The notes below the pieces were generated by a model, which saw only the letters and a list, made by a program, of their open reading frames with translations, ran no database searches and was not told where the DNA came from. Shown piece after piece: positions 44,962 to 53,560 of a stretch of 64,000 nt of DNA. Positions within the stretch are counted from its first letter, which is position 1. Each line of letters starts with the position of its first letter. The stretch is taken from NCBI RefSeq assembly GCF_900104925.1, contig NZ_LT629735.1, positions 4,013,001 to 4,077,000 of the forward strand, given 5' to 3'. This DNA comes from Opitutus sp. GAS368. Lineage in GTDB: Bacteria; Verrucomicrobiota; Verrucomicrobiia; Opitutales; Opitutaceae. A program made the translations under genes and the position numbers.

Positions 44962-46371
44962 CTACAGCCCGAAGATCCGCAGCACGCCGCCCCACAGGGC
45001 GGCCCAGAATTTCCGCACCTGTTCCTGCGGGCCCTTGGCCGAGGTTTCCTGGCAGAGGAAAACGCCCTCCCCCTCGAAGAGGTCGTCGAACAGCGGGTTC
45101 ATGCCGCGGAAATACGCCCAGAAGGTCTCGGCCCGCACCGGCCGGTAGGCCAGGCCCGGGGTGAAACCGATCGTCGCGTCCTGGTTCGTGCGCCGGGCCG
45201 GCGCCAGGTTGCCCGGCATGGGGGTCAGCACCTCCGCGCGCACCCCGCGGCTGCCGGCCACCAGCAGGCGGCAGGGACCGACAAACTCGAAATAACGGAA
45301 CTGCCCGGTGACCCACGACTGCATCTTGAACAGGCGCCAGTGCCGCCGGATGCGCACCTTTCCCCCGCCGACCCCGACCGCCCCGGCCAGGAAGCTCGGG
45401 CGCATGACCAGCGAGGCCCCGGGCGGGACGGAGACCAGCACCAGCTCGGTGTTGGGATTTTCCTTGCTGGAAAAGGTCGCGCGGTAGGTCGCCGCGTCCG
45501 TGCGGTTGTGCATCTCGATGAGTTCGCTGAGTCCGGCCGCCACGCACGTGACCGGCATGCTCCAGTCGAGCACGGTCTTGGTCCGCTTGTTCAGCCCCTC
45601 GTCCGAGGCTTGCAGGAATTTCTCCTTCACCCACAGCGTGTCGCCCGGGCCCAGGGTCAGATCCATGGAGGAGCGGCTCACGGTGATCTCGGGCAGCACT
45701 TCCGTCGCCGCCCCCAGCAACACCGGCGACCGTCCCGACACGAACGGCGCGAAGACCGTGTAGAGGAAGACCCGGCCGAGCGGCGGCCCCAGGAAATACA
45801 GCCCGACGATCAGCAGCACATAGGGTCCGTGCCGGGCCCAGGCCTCCCGGGCATAGTGCAGCACCTTGGACTTGTTCTCCTCGACCGACTTCAGCTGCAT
45901 TTGCATCCGGCCGAGCGCGATCTCCAGGCCATCCTTTTCCCACTGCGTGCGCTTGAGGCCGTCCTGCAGGTCGGCGACGCGCTTGAGCGAATCCGCCTCC
46001 ATCTGCCTCATGCGCGCCCGCCGCTCGTCGTTCTCCTTCAATTGGGCCGCGTCGGTGGTCAGCCGGTTCAGCCCGCCGCTGAGGCCCTCCAGATCCCGCG
46101 CCACCTTCGCGGCCTGGGCGGCGCGATCCTGCTGCGCGCCCAGCTCGACGCGCGCCGCCGCCATGCGGGCCTCCACATCGGACAGCGCGGCTTGGAGCTT
46201 GGCCGTTTCACCGGTGAGCGCCCGGACGATCTCCAGCCGGCGCACATCGAAATCCACCTGATCGCGCAGGTAGACCCAAAAGCCAAAGCCGGCCAGGCCG
46301 ACCACGGCCAGAACCGCCCCAAAGATAAGCTTGTGCGTCAACCACGAGATAAATCGGCCGAGAGCCCCCAT
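44962..46371 (-). CDS. membrane protein with coiled coil and C-terminal beta domain
   Basis: 469 residues. An N-terminal membrane helix (residues 15-33) is followed by a coiled coil to about residue 170, with A/L/E-rich heptads (EIVRALTGETAKLQAALSD). A second hydrophobic segment is YVLLIVGLYFLGPPLG. The C-terminal half is soluble and beta-rich (GPGDTLWVKEKF, FEFVGPCRLLVAGSRGVR). The late region resembles AIM24-like folds, but this is a guess. No enzyme motif is seen. Confidence 0.66.
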   Translation of the reverse strand: MGALGRFISWLTHKLIFGAVLAVVGLAGFGFWVYLRDQVDFDVRRLEIVRALTGETAKLQAALSDVEARMAAARVELGAQQDRAAQAAKVARDLEGLSGGLNRLTTDAAQLKENDERRARMRQMEADSLKRVADLQDGLKRTQWEKDGLEIALGRMQMQLKSVEENKSKVLHYAREAWARHGPYVLLIVGLYFLGPPLGRVFLYTVFAPFVSGRSPVLLGAATEVLPEITVSRSSMDLTLGPGDTLWVKEKFLQASDEGLNKRTKTVLDWSMPVTCVAAGLSELIEMHNRTDAATYRATFSSKENPNTELVLVSVPPGASLVMRPSFLAGAVGVGGGKVRIRRHWRLFKMQSWVTGQFRYFEFVGPCRLLVAGSRGVRAEVLTPMPGNLAPARRTNQDATIGFTPGLAYRPVRAETFWAYFRGMNPLFDDLFEGEGVFLCQETSAKGPQEQVRKFWAALWGGVLRIFGL

Positions 46372-46489
46372 AAATCATGCAGACTTCATTAGTGATTAGA
46401 TAGTTTCATTGAATTCGATGCCAATTGCTAAACGCCACCGAATGACGCAATCTGCGGCAAAACCAACGGGCCTCCCCGCCCCCATCCCC

Positions 46490-47758
46490 ATGGCTCTTAA
46501 CGAAACCATCTACAATTCGCCTGTCTTCCAGCAGGCCTGCACCCAGTTCGACGCCGCCGCCGACATCCTCGGCATGGAGGCCGGACTCCGCGAACGCACC
46601 AAGCGCCCCCGCCGCTGTGTCATCGTCTCGATGCCCGTCCGCATGGACAGCGGCAAGGTCGAGATCTTCGAGGGCTACCGCGTGCAGCACAACCTCTCCA
46701 CCGGTCCGGCCAAGGGCGGCATCCGCTTCCACCAGGACGTCACCCTCGGCGAGGTCGCCGCGCTGGCCATGTGGATGAGCTGGAAATGCTCGCTGGTCGG
46801 CCTGCCCTACGGCGGCGCCAAGGGCGGCGTGGTCGTCAACGCCCGCGACATGTCCCTGACCGAGCTCGAACGCCTCTCGCGCCGCTACATGCAGGAGATC
46901 ACGCCCTTCATCGGGCCCAACATCGACATCCCGGCGCCTGACGTCGGCACCAACGAGCAGGTCATGGGCTGGATGATGGACACCTATTCCAACCACAAGG
47001 GCTTCTATGATCCGGGCGTCGTCACCGGCAAACCGATTGCGCTCGGCGGCTCGCTCGGCCGCCGCGAGGCCACTGGTGAAGGTGTGGCGTGGTTCGTGAA
47101 GGCCTACCTGCAGGACATGGGCATCCCGCCCGAGAAGACCACCGTCGTCATCCAGGGCTTCGGCAACGTCGGCAGCGAGACCGCCCTCGCCCTCTACCAC
47201 TGGGGCGCCGAGATCACCGGCATCTCCGACTTCACCGGCGGCATCCACAATCCCAAGGGCATCGACCTCAAGGCCGCCCTCGCCTACGTCGCGGCGAACA
47301 AATCCCTGCAGGGCTTCCCCGGCGGCGAGTCCGTCACCAACGAGCAGCTCCTCGAGCTGCCCTGCACCGTCCTCATTCCCGCCGCGCTGGAACGCGTCAT
47401 CACCGGGCAGAACGCCCGCAAGCTCAAGTGCCGCCTGCTGGCCGAGGGCGCCAACGGCCCGACCACCAACGAGGCCGACCAGATCCTCAGCGAGCGCGGC
47501 GACATCCAGATCATCCCCGACGTGCTCTGCAACTCGGGCGGCGTCATCGTCTCCTACTTCGAGTGGCTGCAGAACCTGCAGAACTATTATTGGACGAAGA
47601 ACGAGGTCTTCGACAAATTGCACCGCATGCTGGCCAAGGCGAAGGCCTCGGTCGACGAGACGCAGAAGAAATACAACTGCAGCCGCCGCACCGCCGCGCT
47701 CGTGCTCGGCATCGCCCGGGTCTCCGAGGCCAAGGCCAAGCGCGGGCTGTTTCCGTAA
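46490..47758 (+). CDS. gdhA: glutamate dehydrogenase
   Basis: 422 residues if started at 46490. It contains PAKGGIRFHQDVT, KCSLVGLPYGGAKGGV (catalytic lysine region), APDVGTNEQVMGWMMD and the Rossmann VIQGFGNVGSETA. The enzyme interconverts glutamate and 2-oxoglutarate plus ammonia; the cofactor cannot be read off reliably. The start is uncertain: ATG at 46442 or 46418 and TTG at 46409 are in frame, and 46490 begins the conserved MALNETIYNSPVF region. No Shine-Dalgarno is visible for any of them. Confidence 0.94.
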   Translation: MALNETIYNSPVFQQACTQFDAAADILGMEAGLRERTKRPRRCVIVSMPVRMDSGKVEIFEGYRVQHNLSTGPAKGGIRFHQDVTLGEVAALAMWMSWKCSLVGLPYGGAKGGVVVNARDMSLTELERLSRRYMQEITPFIGPNIDIPAPDVGTNEQVMGWMMDTYSNHKGFYDPGVVTGKPIALGGSLGRREATGEGVAWFVKAYLQDMGIPPEKTTVVIQGFGNVGSETALALYHWGAEITGISDFTGGIHNPKGIDLKAALAYVAANKSLQGFPGGESVTNEQLLELPCTVLIPAALERVITGQNARKLKCRLLAEGANGPTTNEADQILSERGDIQIIPDVLCNSGGVIVSYFEWLQNLQNYYWTKNEVFDKLHRMLAKAKASVDETQKKYNCSRRTAALVLGIARVSEAKAKRGLFP

Positions 47759-47787
47759 GGCGCGGGCTCAGACCGCTCGGTTTTGAC

Positions 47788-47873
47788 TGGAGGCGGGACT
47801 ATCAGTCCCGCTGGTTATCACCTGCGCGGAAATATCAGCTCCCAATGGAGGCGGGGCCATCAGCCCCGCGAGG
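47788..47873. repeat. two forward REP units, family A, downstream of RAYT
   Basis: Unit 1 TGGAG + GCGGGACT-ATC-AGTCCCGC (47788-47811). Unit 2 TGGAG + GCGGGGC-CATCA-GCCCCGC (47846-47869). The second contains the stop codon of the RAYT gene. Variation between units is compensatory at the A:T / G:C pair of the arms. Confidence 0.88.
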
Positions 47874-48327
47874 CACGATGCCACAAATCATGTATTAATC
47901 CGCGGTATGGCCAGTCGTCGGCATTCGCCACCAACCCCTTGCGCACGGGATTCTGGGCAACGTATTCCCATTTTTGCCTGTAATCCTCCAGCGAGCGAAG
48001 ATAGCGGTCGAAATAATCCGGCTGCCACATGGCACCACTGCAACCAATGCTCCGGTTGATGCGGGTGGCTGAAATCGATTTCCAAGTCCGCGTCCAAACA
48101 GCCAACGGCAGGGCCTCTGCGCCCGCTTGGGCGAACAAATGCACATGGTCGGGCATCAGCATGTATTGTCCGACAAACCACCCGTTCAGGTCGGCCGACC
48201 GGGTCCAGACGTCATGCAGTATCCCATGCGGCGTGGGATCGGCCAGCAGTAGCTGCCGCCCTCGCGTGCAAACGGTCAGGAACAGGATGGGCGTCCTCTG
48301 AAAGGCCGGAAGATGGGGAAGATGCAT
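47860..48327 (-). CDS. RAYT-type (REP-associated tyrosine) transposase
   Basis: 155 residues of the IS200/Y1 transposase superfamily. The HUH motif is MPDHVHLF near residue 58. The C-terminal segment WEYVAQNPVRKGLV holds the catalytic tyrosine and the conserved NPVR feature of RAYT proteins, and RAYT genes are not themselves framed by IS ends. The stop codon TGA lies inside a REP unit. It is flanked by two REP units on each side, in inverted orientation. Possibly the enzyme that moved or maintains the REP units of this chromosome. Confidence 0.9.
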   Translation of the reverse strand: MHLPHLPAFQRTPILFLTVCTRGRQLLLADPTPHGILHDVWTRSADLNGWFVGQYMLMPDHVHLFAQAGAEALPLAVWTRTWKSISATRINRSIGCSGAMWQPDYFDRYLRSLEDYRQKWEYVAQNPVRKGLVANADDWPYRGLIHDLWHRASRG

Positions 48328-48370
48328 AAGCGGCTGCTGGGACGGCCCGATCCTCGCTGACAGTGATATA

Positions 48371-48436
48371 GCGGGGCTGATGGCCCCGCCTCCAGATTAT
48401 TGCTCGCATCTCGCGGGACTGATAGTCCCGCCTCCA
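48371..48436. repeat. two inverted REP units, family A, upstream of RAYT
   Basis: Inverse units at 48371-48394 (GCGGGGCTGATGGCCCCGC + CTCCA) and 48410-48436 (GCGGGACTGATAGTCCCGC + CTCCA). Their orientation is opposite to the pair at 47788-47873. The last one stops just before the antiporter gene's stop codon. Confidence 0.88.
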
Positions 48437-48437
48437 A

Positions 48438-49778
48438 TCACAGCACCATGAACGAAAATGCCACGAGCAGGGTCGGCACGAGCGCCCCGAGCAGCAGGCC
48501 GAGCGGCGACACGCCGTCGGGAAAATAACGCTGCAGGATCGACTGCCCCGCGGGATTCGGCGCGTTGGCGATCACCGTGAGACCGCCCCCGGTGACAGCG
48601 CCGGACACGACGGCGAACTTCAGCTCCTCGGTGAAATTCGGCACCAGCGTGGCCAGGTAGGTGATGAGGGCGTTGTCGTTGAAGGCCGTCAGGATCGTGG
48701 CCCCAACAAACAGCGGCGCCTGGCCGAGACCGCCGAGCACCGGCTCGATCCACCAGCCTTGCAGGCCGCCGTGGACGACCAGGCCGGCCAAAAAGAATCC
48801 CACGAGCAACGGGCTGCGAAACGCCAGCTTGTCCTGATGCCGGGCCGTCAACCGGACGAAGCCGAGAAAGAGCCCAAAACCGGGAATGAACCACGCGGGA
48901 TGGTGTGCCGCCCAGACCGTGAACCCGAGAAACAGGAGGTGCACCAGGGTCACCCAGACCGGCACCCGCGTCCCGTCGCCGTCCGCGGTGGACGGGGCCC
49001 GGAGCGCGAGCAGCTCGGATTTGAACACCAGCAGATAAACGACGTTGGACAGCAGGATGCCTGCGACGGCGTGCCAGCCGAAATGGGTGAACATGTAGGC
49101 GATGTCCCAGCCCCACGCTGCGGCGACCATCAGCACGGGGGGGGCGGCGAAGTGCGTGAGCGTGCCGCCGATCGAGATGTTGACGAAGAGCAGCCCGAGC
49201 GTCGCATACATCAGCCTGGGCGACGGCCGCAGGTCATAGAATTGTTTCGCCAGCAGCAGCGCCGCGATCGTCATCGCCGCCGGCTCGGTGATGAACGAGC
49301 CCAGCAGCGGCGCGACCGTCAAAATGGAAAGCCACCACGCCACCGGCCGGCCGCCGCCGAGCGCGGCCACCCGGCGCAGGCTTTGCTCGGCCAGCCGCAT
49401 GACCGGCCGGGTCGAGGCCAGCGCCATGATGACGATGACAAACAACGGTTCGGTAAAGCTGACACTGCCGAAATACTGCCCCAAGGCACCGGGACCCTTG
49501 GCCCAGAGAAAAGCCGCCGCCAGGACCACCACCCACAGGCCGAACACCATCTCCACCTCGCCCAGCACGTGCAGCATCCGGGCGCGGGGGCTGCCCTTGG
49601 GGGCGGCATGCGCCGCGTGCGTCAGTTTCGGGCAGAAAAAAGTGTGCAGCACGGCCAGGGCGAAGATCGCCGTCACCGCCACGTTGAACGGTTCGGCCGC
49701 GGCGCGCGACTGGATCACCTCCCACATCCCGGCATGGGCCGGGTCGGCGTAGGCGGAGAGCTCGCGCGGGAAGCTCAT
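48438..49778 (-). CDS. putative Na+/H+ antiporter
   Basis: 446 residues with about twelve to thirteen helices. It resembles the Na_H_antiport_3 group; SFITEPAAMTIAALLLAKQFY and GGTLTHFAAPPVLMVAA are the conserved membrane segments. The internal repeat halves of ion transporters are visible as LFVNISIGGTLTHF and ATILTAFNDNALITYLA. Overlaps the upstream gene (ATGA), so it is the second gene of an operon with a SerB-like phosphatase. Confidence 0.78.
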   Translation of the reverse strand: MSFPRELSAYADPAHAGMWEVIQSRAAAEPFNVAVTAIFALAVLHTFFCPKLTHAAHAAPKGSPRARMLHVLGEVEMVFGLWVVVLAAAFLWAKGPGALGQYFGSVSFTEPLFVIVIMALASTRPVMRLAEQSLRRVAALGGGRPVAWWLSILTVAPLLGSFITEPAAMTIAALLLAKQFYDLRPSPRLMYATLGLLFVNISIGGTLTHFAAPPVLMVAAAWGWDIAYMFTHFGWHAVAGILLSNVVYLLVFKSELLALRAPSTADGDGTRVPVWVTLVHLLFLGFTVWAAHHPAWFIPGFGLFLGFVRLTARHQDKLAFRSPLLVGFFLAGLVVHGGLQGWWIEPVLGGLGQAPLFVGATILTAFNDNALITYLATLVPNFTEELKFAVVSGAVTGGGLTVIANAPNPAGQSILQRYFPDGVSPLGLLLGALVPTLLVAFSFMVL

Positions 49779-50425
49779 CCCTGAAGCAAGGCCGGCAGCT
49801 CCGCCAGGCTGTTGATGAAGGCGTGCGCCCCGGCCTTCACCTTGGCGCGCGGCGTGTAGCGGCCGAAACCGACGAAGAGATCCACCACGGGCTTGGTCTC
49901 GAGGTCGCTGACCCCGTCGCCCACCATCACGACGCGAGCCGGCGTCAGCTCGCGCTTGAGCCCGGTGATCAGCTCGGGTTTGCCCCCGGAGCGGGTCGTG
50001 GGGAATTTGTCGTCGTAGCCGGTGTAGTTGCCCGCCGCGTCGAAAAACAGGTCCACCGCCTCGACCCGGGCGATGCCGAGATGCGCCGCCAGCGGCGCGA
50101 TGATCGGCCGGAAGCCCCCACTCAGGATCAGCGGGGTCCAGCCGGCGGCCTTGAGCTCGACGATGGTCGCCAAGGCGGTGGGTTCAACCCGCTCCACATA
50201 CAAGCGGCCCACGGCGGCGACATCCGCGCGGCGCGGCCGGATGATGGCCAGCCGGCGGGCAAAGACATCCTCCACGGCGATTTTGCCCTCCATGGCGGCG
50301 GTCGTCATGGCCTCGACCGCGGCGAACACCTGCGGGCCGCGCACCCGCGCCAGCTCGTCAATGCCCTCGATGGCACTGAGCGTCGAATCGCAATCGAAGA
50401 TGACCAGTTTGGGTGATTTTGTCAC
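49775..50425 (-). CDS. serB: HAD-family phosphoserine phosphatase-like protein
   Basis: About 216 residues. The HAD motif I is VIFDCDSTLS (both Asp), motif II LILSGGFRPI, and motif III/IV VMVGDGVSDLETK. The closest match is phosphoserine phosphatase. The start is uncertain: GTG at 50425 (MTKSPKLV) or at 50434, both within a repeat that supplies the codons. Coupled to the antiporter gene. Confidence 0.87.
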   Translation of the reverse strand: MTKSPKLVIFDCDSTLSAIEGIDELARVRGPQVFAAVEAMTTAAMEGKIAVEDVFARRLAIIRPRRADVAAVGRLYVERVEPTALATIVELKAAGWTPLILSGGFRPIIAPLAAHLGIARVEAVDLFFDAAGNYTGYDDKFPTTRSGGKPELITGLKRELTPARVVMVGDGVSDLETKPVVDLFVGFGRYTPRAKVKAGAHAFINSLAELPALLQG

Positions 50426-50540
50426 AGAGGGCACCGAGACTCCGACACAGAGCGCACAGAGAGAAAAGCCGAAAGATTAGCCTATCTGGCTTGGGGCATC
50501 CCTCCGTGAACTCTGTGCTCATCTCCGTGTTCTCTGTGAC
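50421..50540. repeat. periodic CACAGAG inverted repeat
   Basis: The left arm (50421-50463) carries CACAGAG at roughly 10-base steps. The right arm (50501-50540) carries the inverse CTCTGTG at 50511 and 50533. It supplies the start region of the SerB-like gene and sits upstream of the L31/L36 terminator. Same design as the CACGGAT class but a different core. Confidence 0.65.
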
Positions 50541-50572
50541 AATAAAAAAGCCCTCCGCGACGGGAGGGCTTC
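50541..50572 (-). terminator. intrinsic terminator of the L31/L36 operon
   Basis: On the minus strand GAAGCCCTCCC is followed by GTCGC and GGAGGGCTTTTTTATT: a stem of about 8-9 bp with a U-run. It lies 23 bases after the L31 stop codon. Strong candidate. Confidence 0.88.
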
Positions 50573-50594
50573 GGGAAGCGGGCGGGAAGCCGGC

Positions 50595-50849
50595 TTACTT
50601 GACCTTGGTGGCGCGCTTGAACTTCGTGGTGAACTTCTCCACGCGGCCGGCGGTGTCGACCATGCGCTTCTCGCCGGTGTAGGCGGGATGCGAGTCCATG
50701 GTGACGTCGCGCACGATGACGAAATAATCCTGGCCGTCGATCTTCTCGGTGCGGGCGGACTTCATCGTGGACTTGGTCAGGAATTTCTTGCCTGTTCCGA
50801 TGTCGAGGAAACAGACGTGGTTGAGGACGGGATGGCCTTCGGTCTTCAC
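50595..50849 (-). CDS. rpmE2: ribosomal protein L31, type B
   Basis: 84 residues. DVTMDSHPAYTGEKRMVDTAGRVEKF is the diagnostic type-B L31 C-terminal region. It has one cysteine (C13) and so lacks the CxxC zinc motif; such C-minus forms replace zinc-binding L31 in many genomes. Second gene after rpmJ on the same strand. Confidence 0.93.
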   Translation of the reverse strand: MKTEGHPVLNHVCFLDIGTGKKFLTKSTMKSARTEKIDGQDYFVIVRDVTMDSHPAYTGEKRMVDTAGRVEKFTTKFKRATKVK

Positions 50850-50868
50850 GGTAAAAGGGGGGATTTAA

Positions 50869-50994
50869 TTAGCCTTGGCGCGCCTTGTAACGCGGTTCGA
50901 CTTTGTTGATGACGTAGATCTTGCCCTTGCGCCGGACGACCTGGCAGGCCGGGTGACGCATCTTGGCGGATTTGATGGAGGAGACGACTTTCAT
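50869..50994 (-). CDS. rpmJ: ribosomal protein L36 (C-minus type)
   Basis: 41 residues, [18 protein letters not shown] and ending [11 protein letters not shown]. The length and [17 protein letters not shown] core identify L36. Only C17 of the usual four zinc ligands remains, so it is the zinc-free type like E. coli YkgO. It precedes rpmE2 and the same terminator ends both. In E. coli the zinc-free pair is induced under zinc starvation; no zinc-repressor site was recognised here. Confidence 0.93.
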   Translation of the reverse strand: MKVVSSIKSAKMRHPACQVVRRKGKIYVINKVEPRYKARQG

Positions 50995-51174
50995 AAAAAC
51001 TAAGGAAGAAGATGGCGGCGGCCTACCCTGTCAAAGGAAAAGATTTGGCGGCCGTTTTTAATCGATCGGACGCCCGGACCAAACCGCCGCCGGACGCGTA
51101 AACTGCCCTGCCTGCGTCTATTAGGACTCGTCTTCCCCGGCCGGCCCGGCAGTCTCACCCTAACCCTATATCCC

Positions 51175-52470
51175 ATGTGCCTTGACCGCAGAGAATTCAT
51201 CCGCCTCTCCGCCGGTGCCGCCGGGGTGGCTTTCCTGGGCGCCCCGGTCGCCCATGCCCAGAACATGATCAGCGCGCCAACGGGCCAGGCCACGTTGCCC
51301 GAGCCCATCCGTGCCCTGCGGCGCATGACTGACGGCGTCGCCCCCATCAGCCTCGACGAGCGCCGCACCCGCATCGCCCGGGCCCAACAGCTGATGGCCG
51401 AGCACAAGATCGGCGCCATCTACCTCGAGCCGGGCTCCAGCTTTTATTACTTCACGGGCATCAGGTGGGGCAACAGCGAGCGCATGTTCGCCGTGGTCAT
51501 CCCCGCGACCGGCGAGCCGGCCTACGTCTGCCCCAAGTTCGAGGAGGAACGCGCTCGCGAACTCATCAAGCCCGGCGGCGACGTGCGCACCTGGGAGGAG
51601 GACGAGAGCCCCTACCGGCGCGTGGCGGAGATTTTCCACGACCGCGGCCTCCGCTCCGGCCGGATCGGCATGGAGGAGCGTGTGCGGTTCTTCCTGTTCG
51701 ACGGCATCCGCCGCGAGGCGCCGGCTTTCGACTACGTGAGCGCCGACCCGGTCACCGCCGGTTGCCGGATGTTCAAGTCGCCCGCGGAGATCGCGCTGCT
51801 CAAGCGCTCCAACGAAATCACGCTCGCCGCCTACCGCGCCACTTGGCTCACGGTGCGCGAGGGCATGCCGCAGCAGGAGTTCGCCGGCAACTGCGCCGCG
51901 GCCCTCGCCACGCTGGGCGGCGCCGAGGGCGGCATCTTCTGCAGTTTCGGCAAGTTCACCGCCTTCCCCCACGGCAGCATCACGCCGCAGGTGCTCCATG
52001 AGGGCGACGTCATCCTGATGGACGGCGGCTGCACCCTGGACGGCTACCAGTCGGACATCACGCGCACCTTTGTCTTCGGCCGGCCGACCCAGCGCCAGCG
52101 CGACATCTGGAACCTCGAGCGCGAGGCGCAGGACGCGGCGTTTGCGGCGGTCAAGATCGGCGCGCCCTGCGAGAGCGTCGACGCGGCCGCGCGGGCGGTC
52201 ATCACCAAGGCGGGCTTCGGGCCGGACTACCGGCTGCCCGGCCTGCCGCACCGCACCGGACATGGCATCGGCCTCGATTACCACGAGTGGACCAACTTCG
52301 TCCGCGGCAACCAGACCCCCATCCAGCCGGGCATGTGCTTCAGCGACGAGCCGACCATCGCCATCTACGGCGAGTTCGGCATCCGTCTGGAGGACTGCCT
52401 GCACATCACCGAACACGGGGCGGAGTTCTTCACGCCGCAAAGCCCGTCGCTCGACCGGCCGTTCGGTTGA
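51175..52470 (+). CDS. M24 family (Xaa-Pro) aminopeptidase with a Tat signal
   Basis: 431 residues. The N-terminus DRREFIRLSAGAAGVAFLG followed by APVAHAQ is a twin-arginine export signal, so the enzyme should be periplasmic or secreted. The pita-bread metal-binding set is present: D283 and D294 in MDGGCTLDGYQSD, then HRTGHGIGLDYHE, DEPTI and RLEDCLHI. It probably cleaves Xaa-Pro bonds. Divergent from rpmJ across a 180-base gap in which no clear promoter was picked. Confidence 0.87.
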   Translation: MCLDRREFIRLSAGAAGVAFLGAPVAHAQNMISAPTGQATLPEPIRALRRMTDGVAPISLDERRTRIARAQQLMAEHKIGAIYLEPGSSFYYFTGIRWGNSERMFAVVIPATGEPAYVCPKFEEERARELIKPGGDVRTWEEDESPYRRVAEIFHDRGLRSGRIGMEERVRFFLFDGIRREAPAFDYVSADPVTAGCRMFKSPAEIALLKRSNEITLAAYRATWLTVREGMPQQEFAGNCAAALATLGGAEGGIFCSFGKFTAFPHGSITPQVLHEGDVILMDGGCTLDGYQSDITRTFVFGRPTQRQRDIWNLEREAQDAAFAAVKIGAPCESVDAAARAVITKAGFGPDYRLPGLPHRTGHGIGLDYHEWTNFVRGNQTPIQPGMCFSDEPTIAIYGEFGIRLEDCLHITEHGAEFFTPQSPSLDRPFG

Positions 52471-52488
52471 GCCGGACGCCATCCCCGC

Positions 52489-53052
52489 TCAGTTTACGGA
52501 CGGATCATCGGGCTCGTCCGCCATCAGCTTCAGTTCCGGATCGATCGACCCCAAAATCTGCCGCCAGAGCGCGACGCCGTCGCTCTGGCCGAGCATCTCA
52601 CCCTCGACCGCGGAAACCAACCAGGTGTCGTGCTTCAGCTCGTTTTCGAGCTGCCCCTTGCTCCAGCCGGCGTAGCCCAGGAAGGCCCGGAGAGTCACGC
52701 CGGGCGACCCGACCAACTCCAGGGCCTTGTCCGGCTCGAGGCCGAAGTGCAATTGGAAGGCATGGTCGGCCTCCAGCCACTGCCACGAAACGATGACGAG
52801 CTGCCCGGGCTCGACCGGGCCGCCGGCGTAGACCGGCACCCCGGCCAGCGGGCCGAACGCGAACCCGGCGTTCACTTCGCCCAGCTGCTTGTCCAGCGGC
52901 CGGTTCAGCACGACACCCATCGACCCGTCGCCGCTGTGCGCGGACAGGAGGATGACGGTGCGCTTGAAATTCGGGTCGCGCAGCGCCGGGTGCGCCAGCA
53001 GCAGCTGGCCGGCGAGGCTCTCGGCTTTCCGCGCGGTGCGGCGTTCCTTCAT
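52489..53052 (-). CDS. YqgE/AlgH family protein
   Basis: 187 residues. AHPALRDPNFKRTVILLSAHSGDGSMGVVLNRPLD is the family N-terminal signature. The function is not established in detail. It follows the dCMP deaminase gene on the same strand. Convergent with the M24 peptidase gene. Confidence 0.92.
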   Translation of the reverse strand: MKERRTARKAESLAGQLLLAHPALRDPNFKRTVILLSAHSGDGSMGVVLNRPLDKQLGEVNAGFAFGPLAGVPVYAGGPVEPGQLVIVSWQWLEADHAFQLHFGLEPDKALELVGSPGVTLRAFLGYAGWSKGQLENELKHDTWLVSAVEGEMLGQSDGVALWRQILGSIDPELKLMADEPDDPSVN

Positions 53053-53080
53053 GGGGAGACCCGGAGCGGATGCTGCGCCC

Positions 53081-53560
53081 TCAGAGCTTGCTGATTTTCA
53101 CCCCGGCGTCCTTGAGGATGGGGCGCACCAGCGGATCGTTGTGGTAGTCCTGGTGATACTTGACCTCGGCGATGCCGGCGGCCGCCAGGATCTTGGCGCA
53201 GTTGATGCACGGGTAGTGCGTCACATAGGCCGTGCAGCCGTCGACGCTCGAGCCGCGGCGCGCGGCATCGGCGATGGCGTTCTGCTCGGCGTGGACCGTC
53301 GCCTGCTCGTGGCCGTCGCGCATCCGCGAGGCGTGCGGCGTGCCCGGGAGCCAGCCGTTGTAGCCGGCGGCGACCAGCCGGTTCTTGCGGTCACCGGCCG
53401 TGACGATGACGCAGCCGACAGTGAGCCGCTCGCAGTTGGATCGCGACGCGATGAGCTTGGCCGTGGCCATGAAATACTCGTCCCAGCTCGGCCGGTGGGG
53501 GAAGGCCTCGGTGGCCTGCGCGATGAGGTCGATCGGGTTCTGCTTCTTGCCAGCTGCCAT
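53081..53560 (-). CDS. dCMP/cytidine deaminase family protein
   Basis: 159 residues. Zinc-site motifs are H90-A-E92 in ATVHAEQNAI and P117-C118-x2-C121 in YPCINCAK, with GYNGWLPGTPHAS as in ComEB-like dCMP deaminases. It should convert dCMP to dUMP for thymidylate synthesis. Alternatively a related nucleotide deaminase. Confidence 0.88.
   Translation of the reverse strand: MAAGKKQNPIDLIAQATEAFPHRPSWDEYFMATAKLIASRSNCERLTVGCVIVTAGDRKNRLVAAGYNGWLPGTPHASRMRDGHEQATVHAEQNAIADAARRGSSVDGCTAYVTHYPCINCAKILAAAGIAEVKYHQDYHNDPLVRPILKDAGVKISKL

Noticed and set aside
44813-45943. In-frame extension of uvrB by about 377 codons
   Set aside because: The extension has no family similarity, overlaps the coding strand of the next gene in another frame, and UvrB starts at MPLFQLKSDYQP.
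47860-48327. Ordinary IS200 element
   Set aside because: No IS200 subterminal ends are seen and the gene is surrounded by REP units, which points to RAYT.
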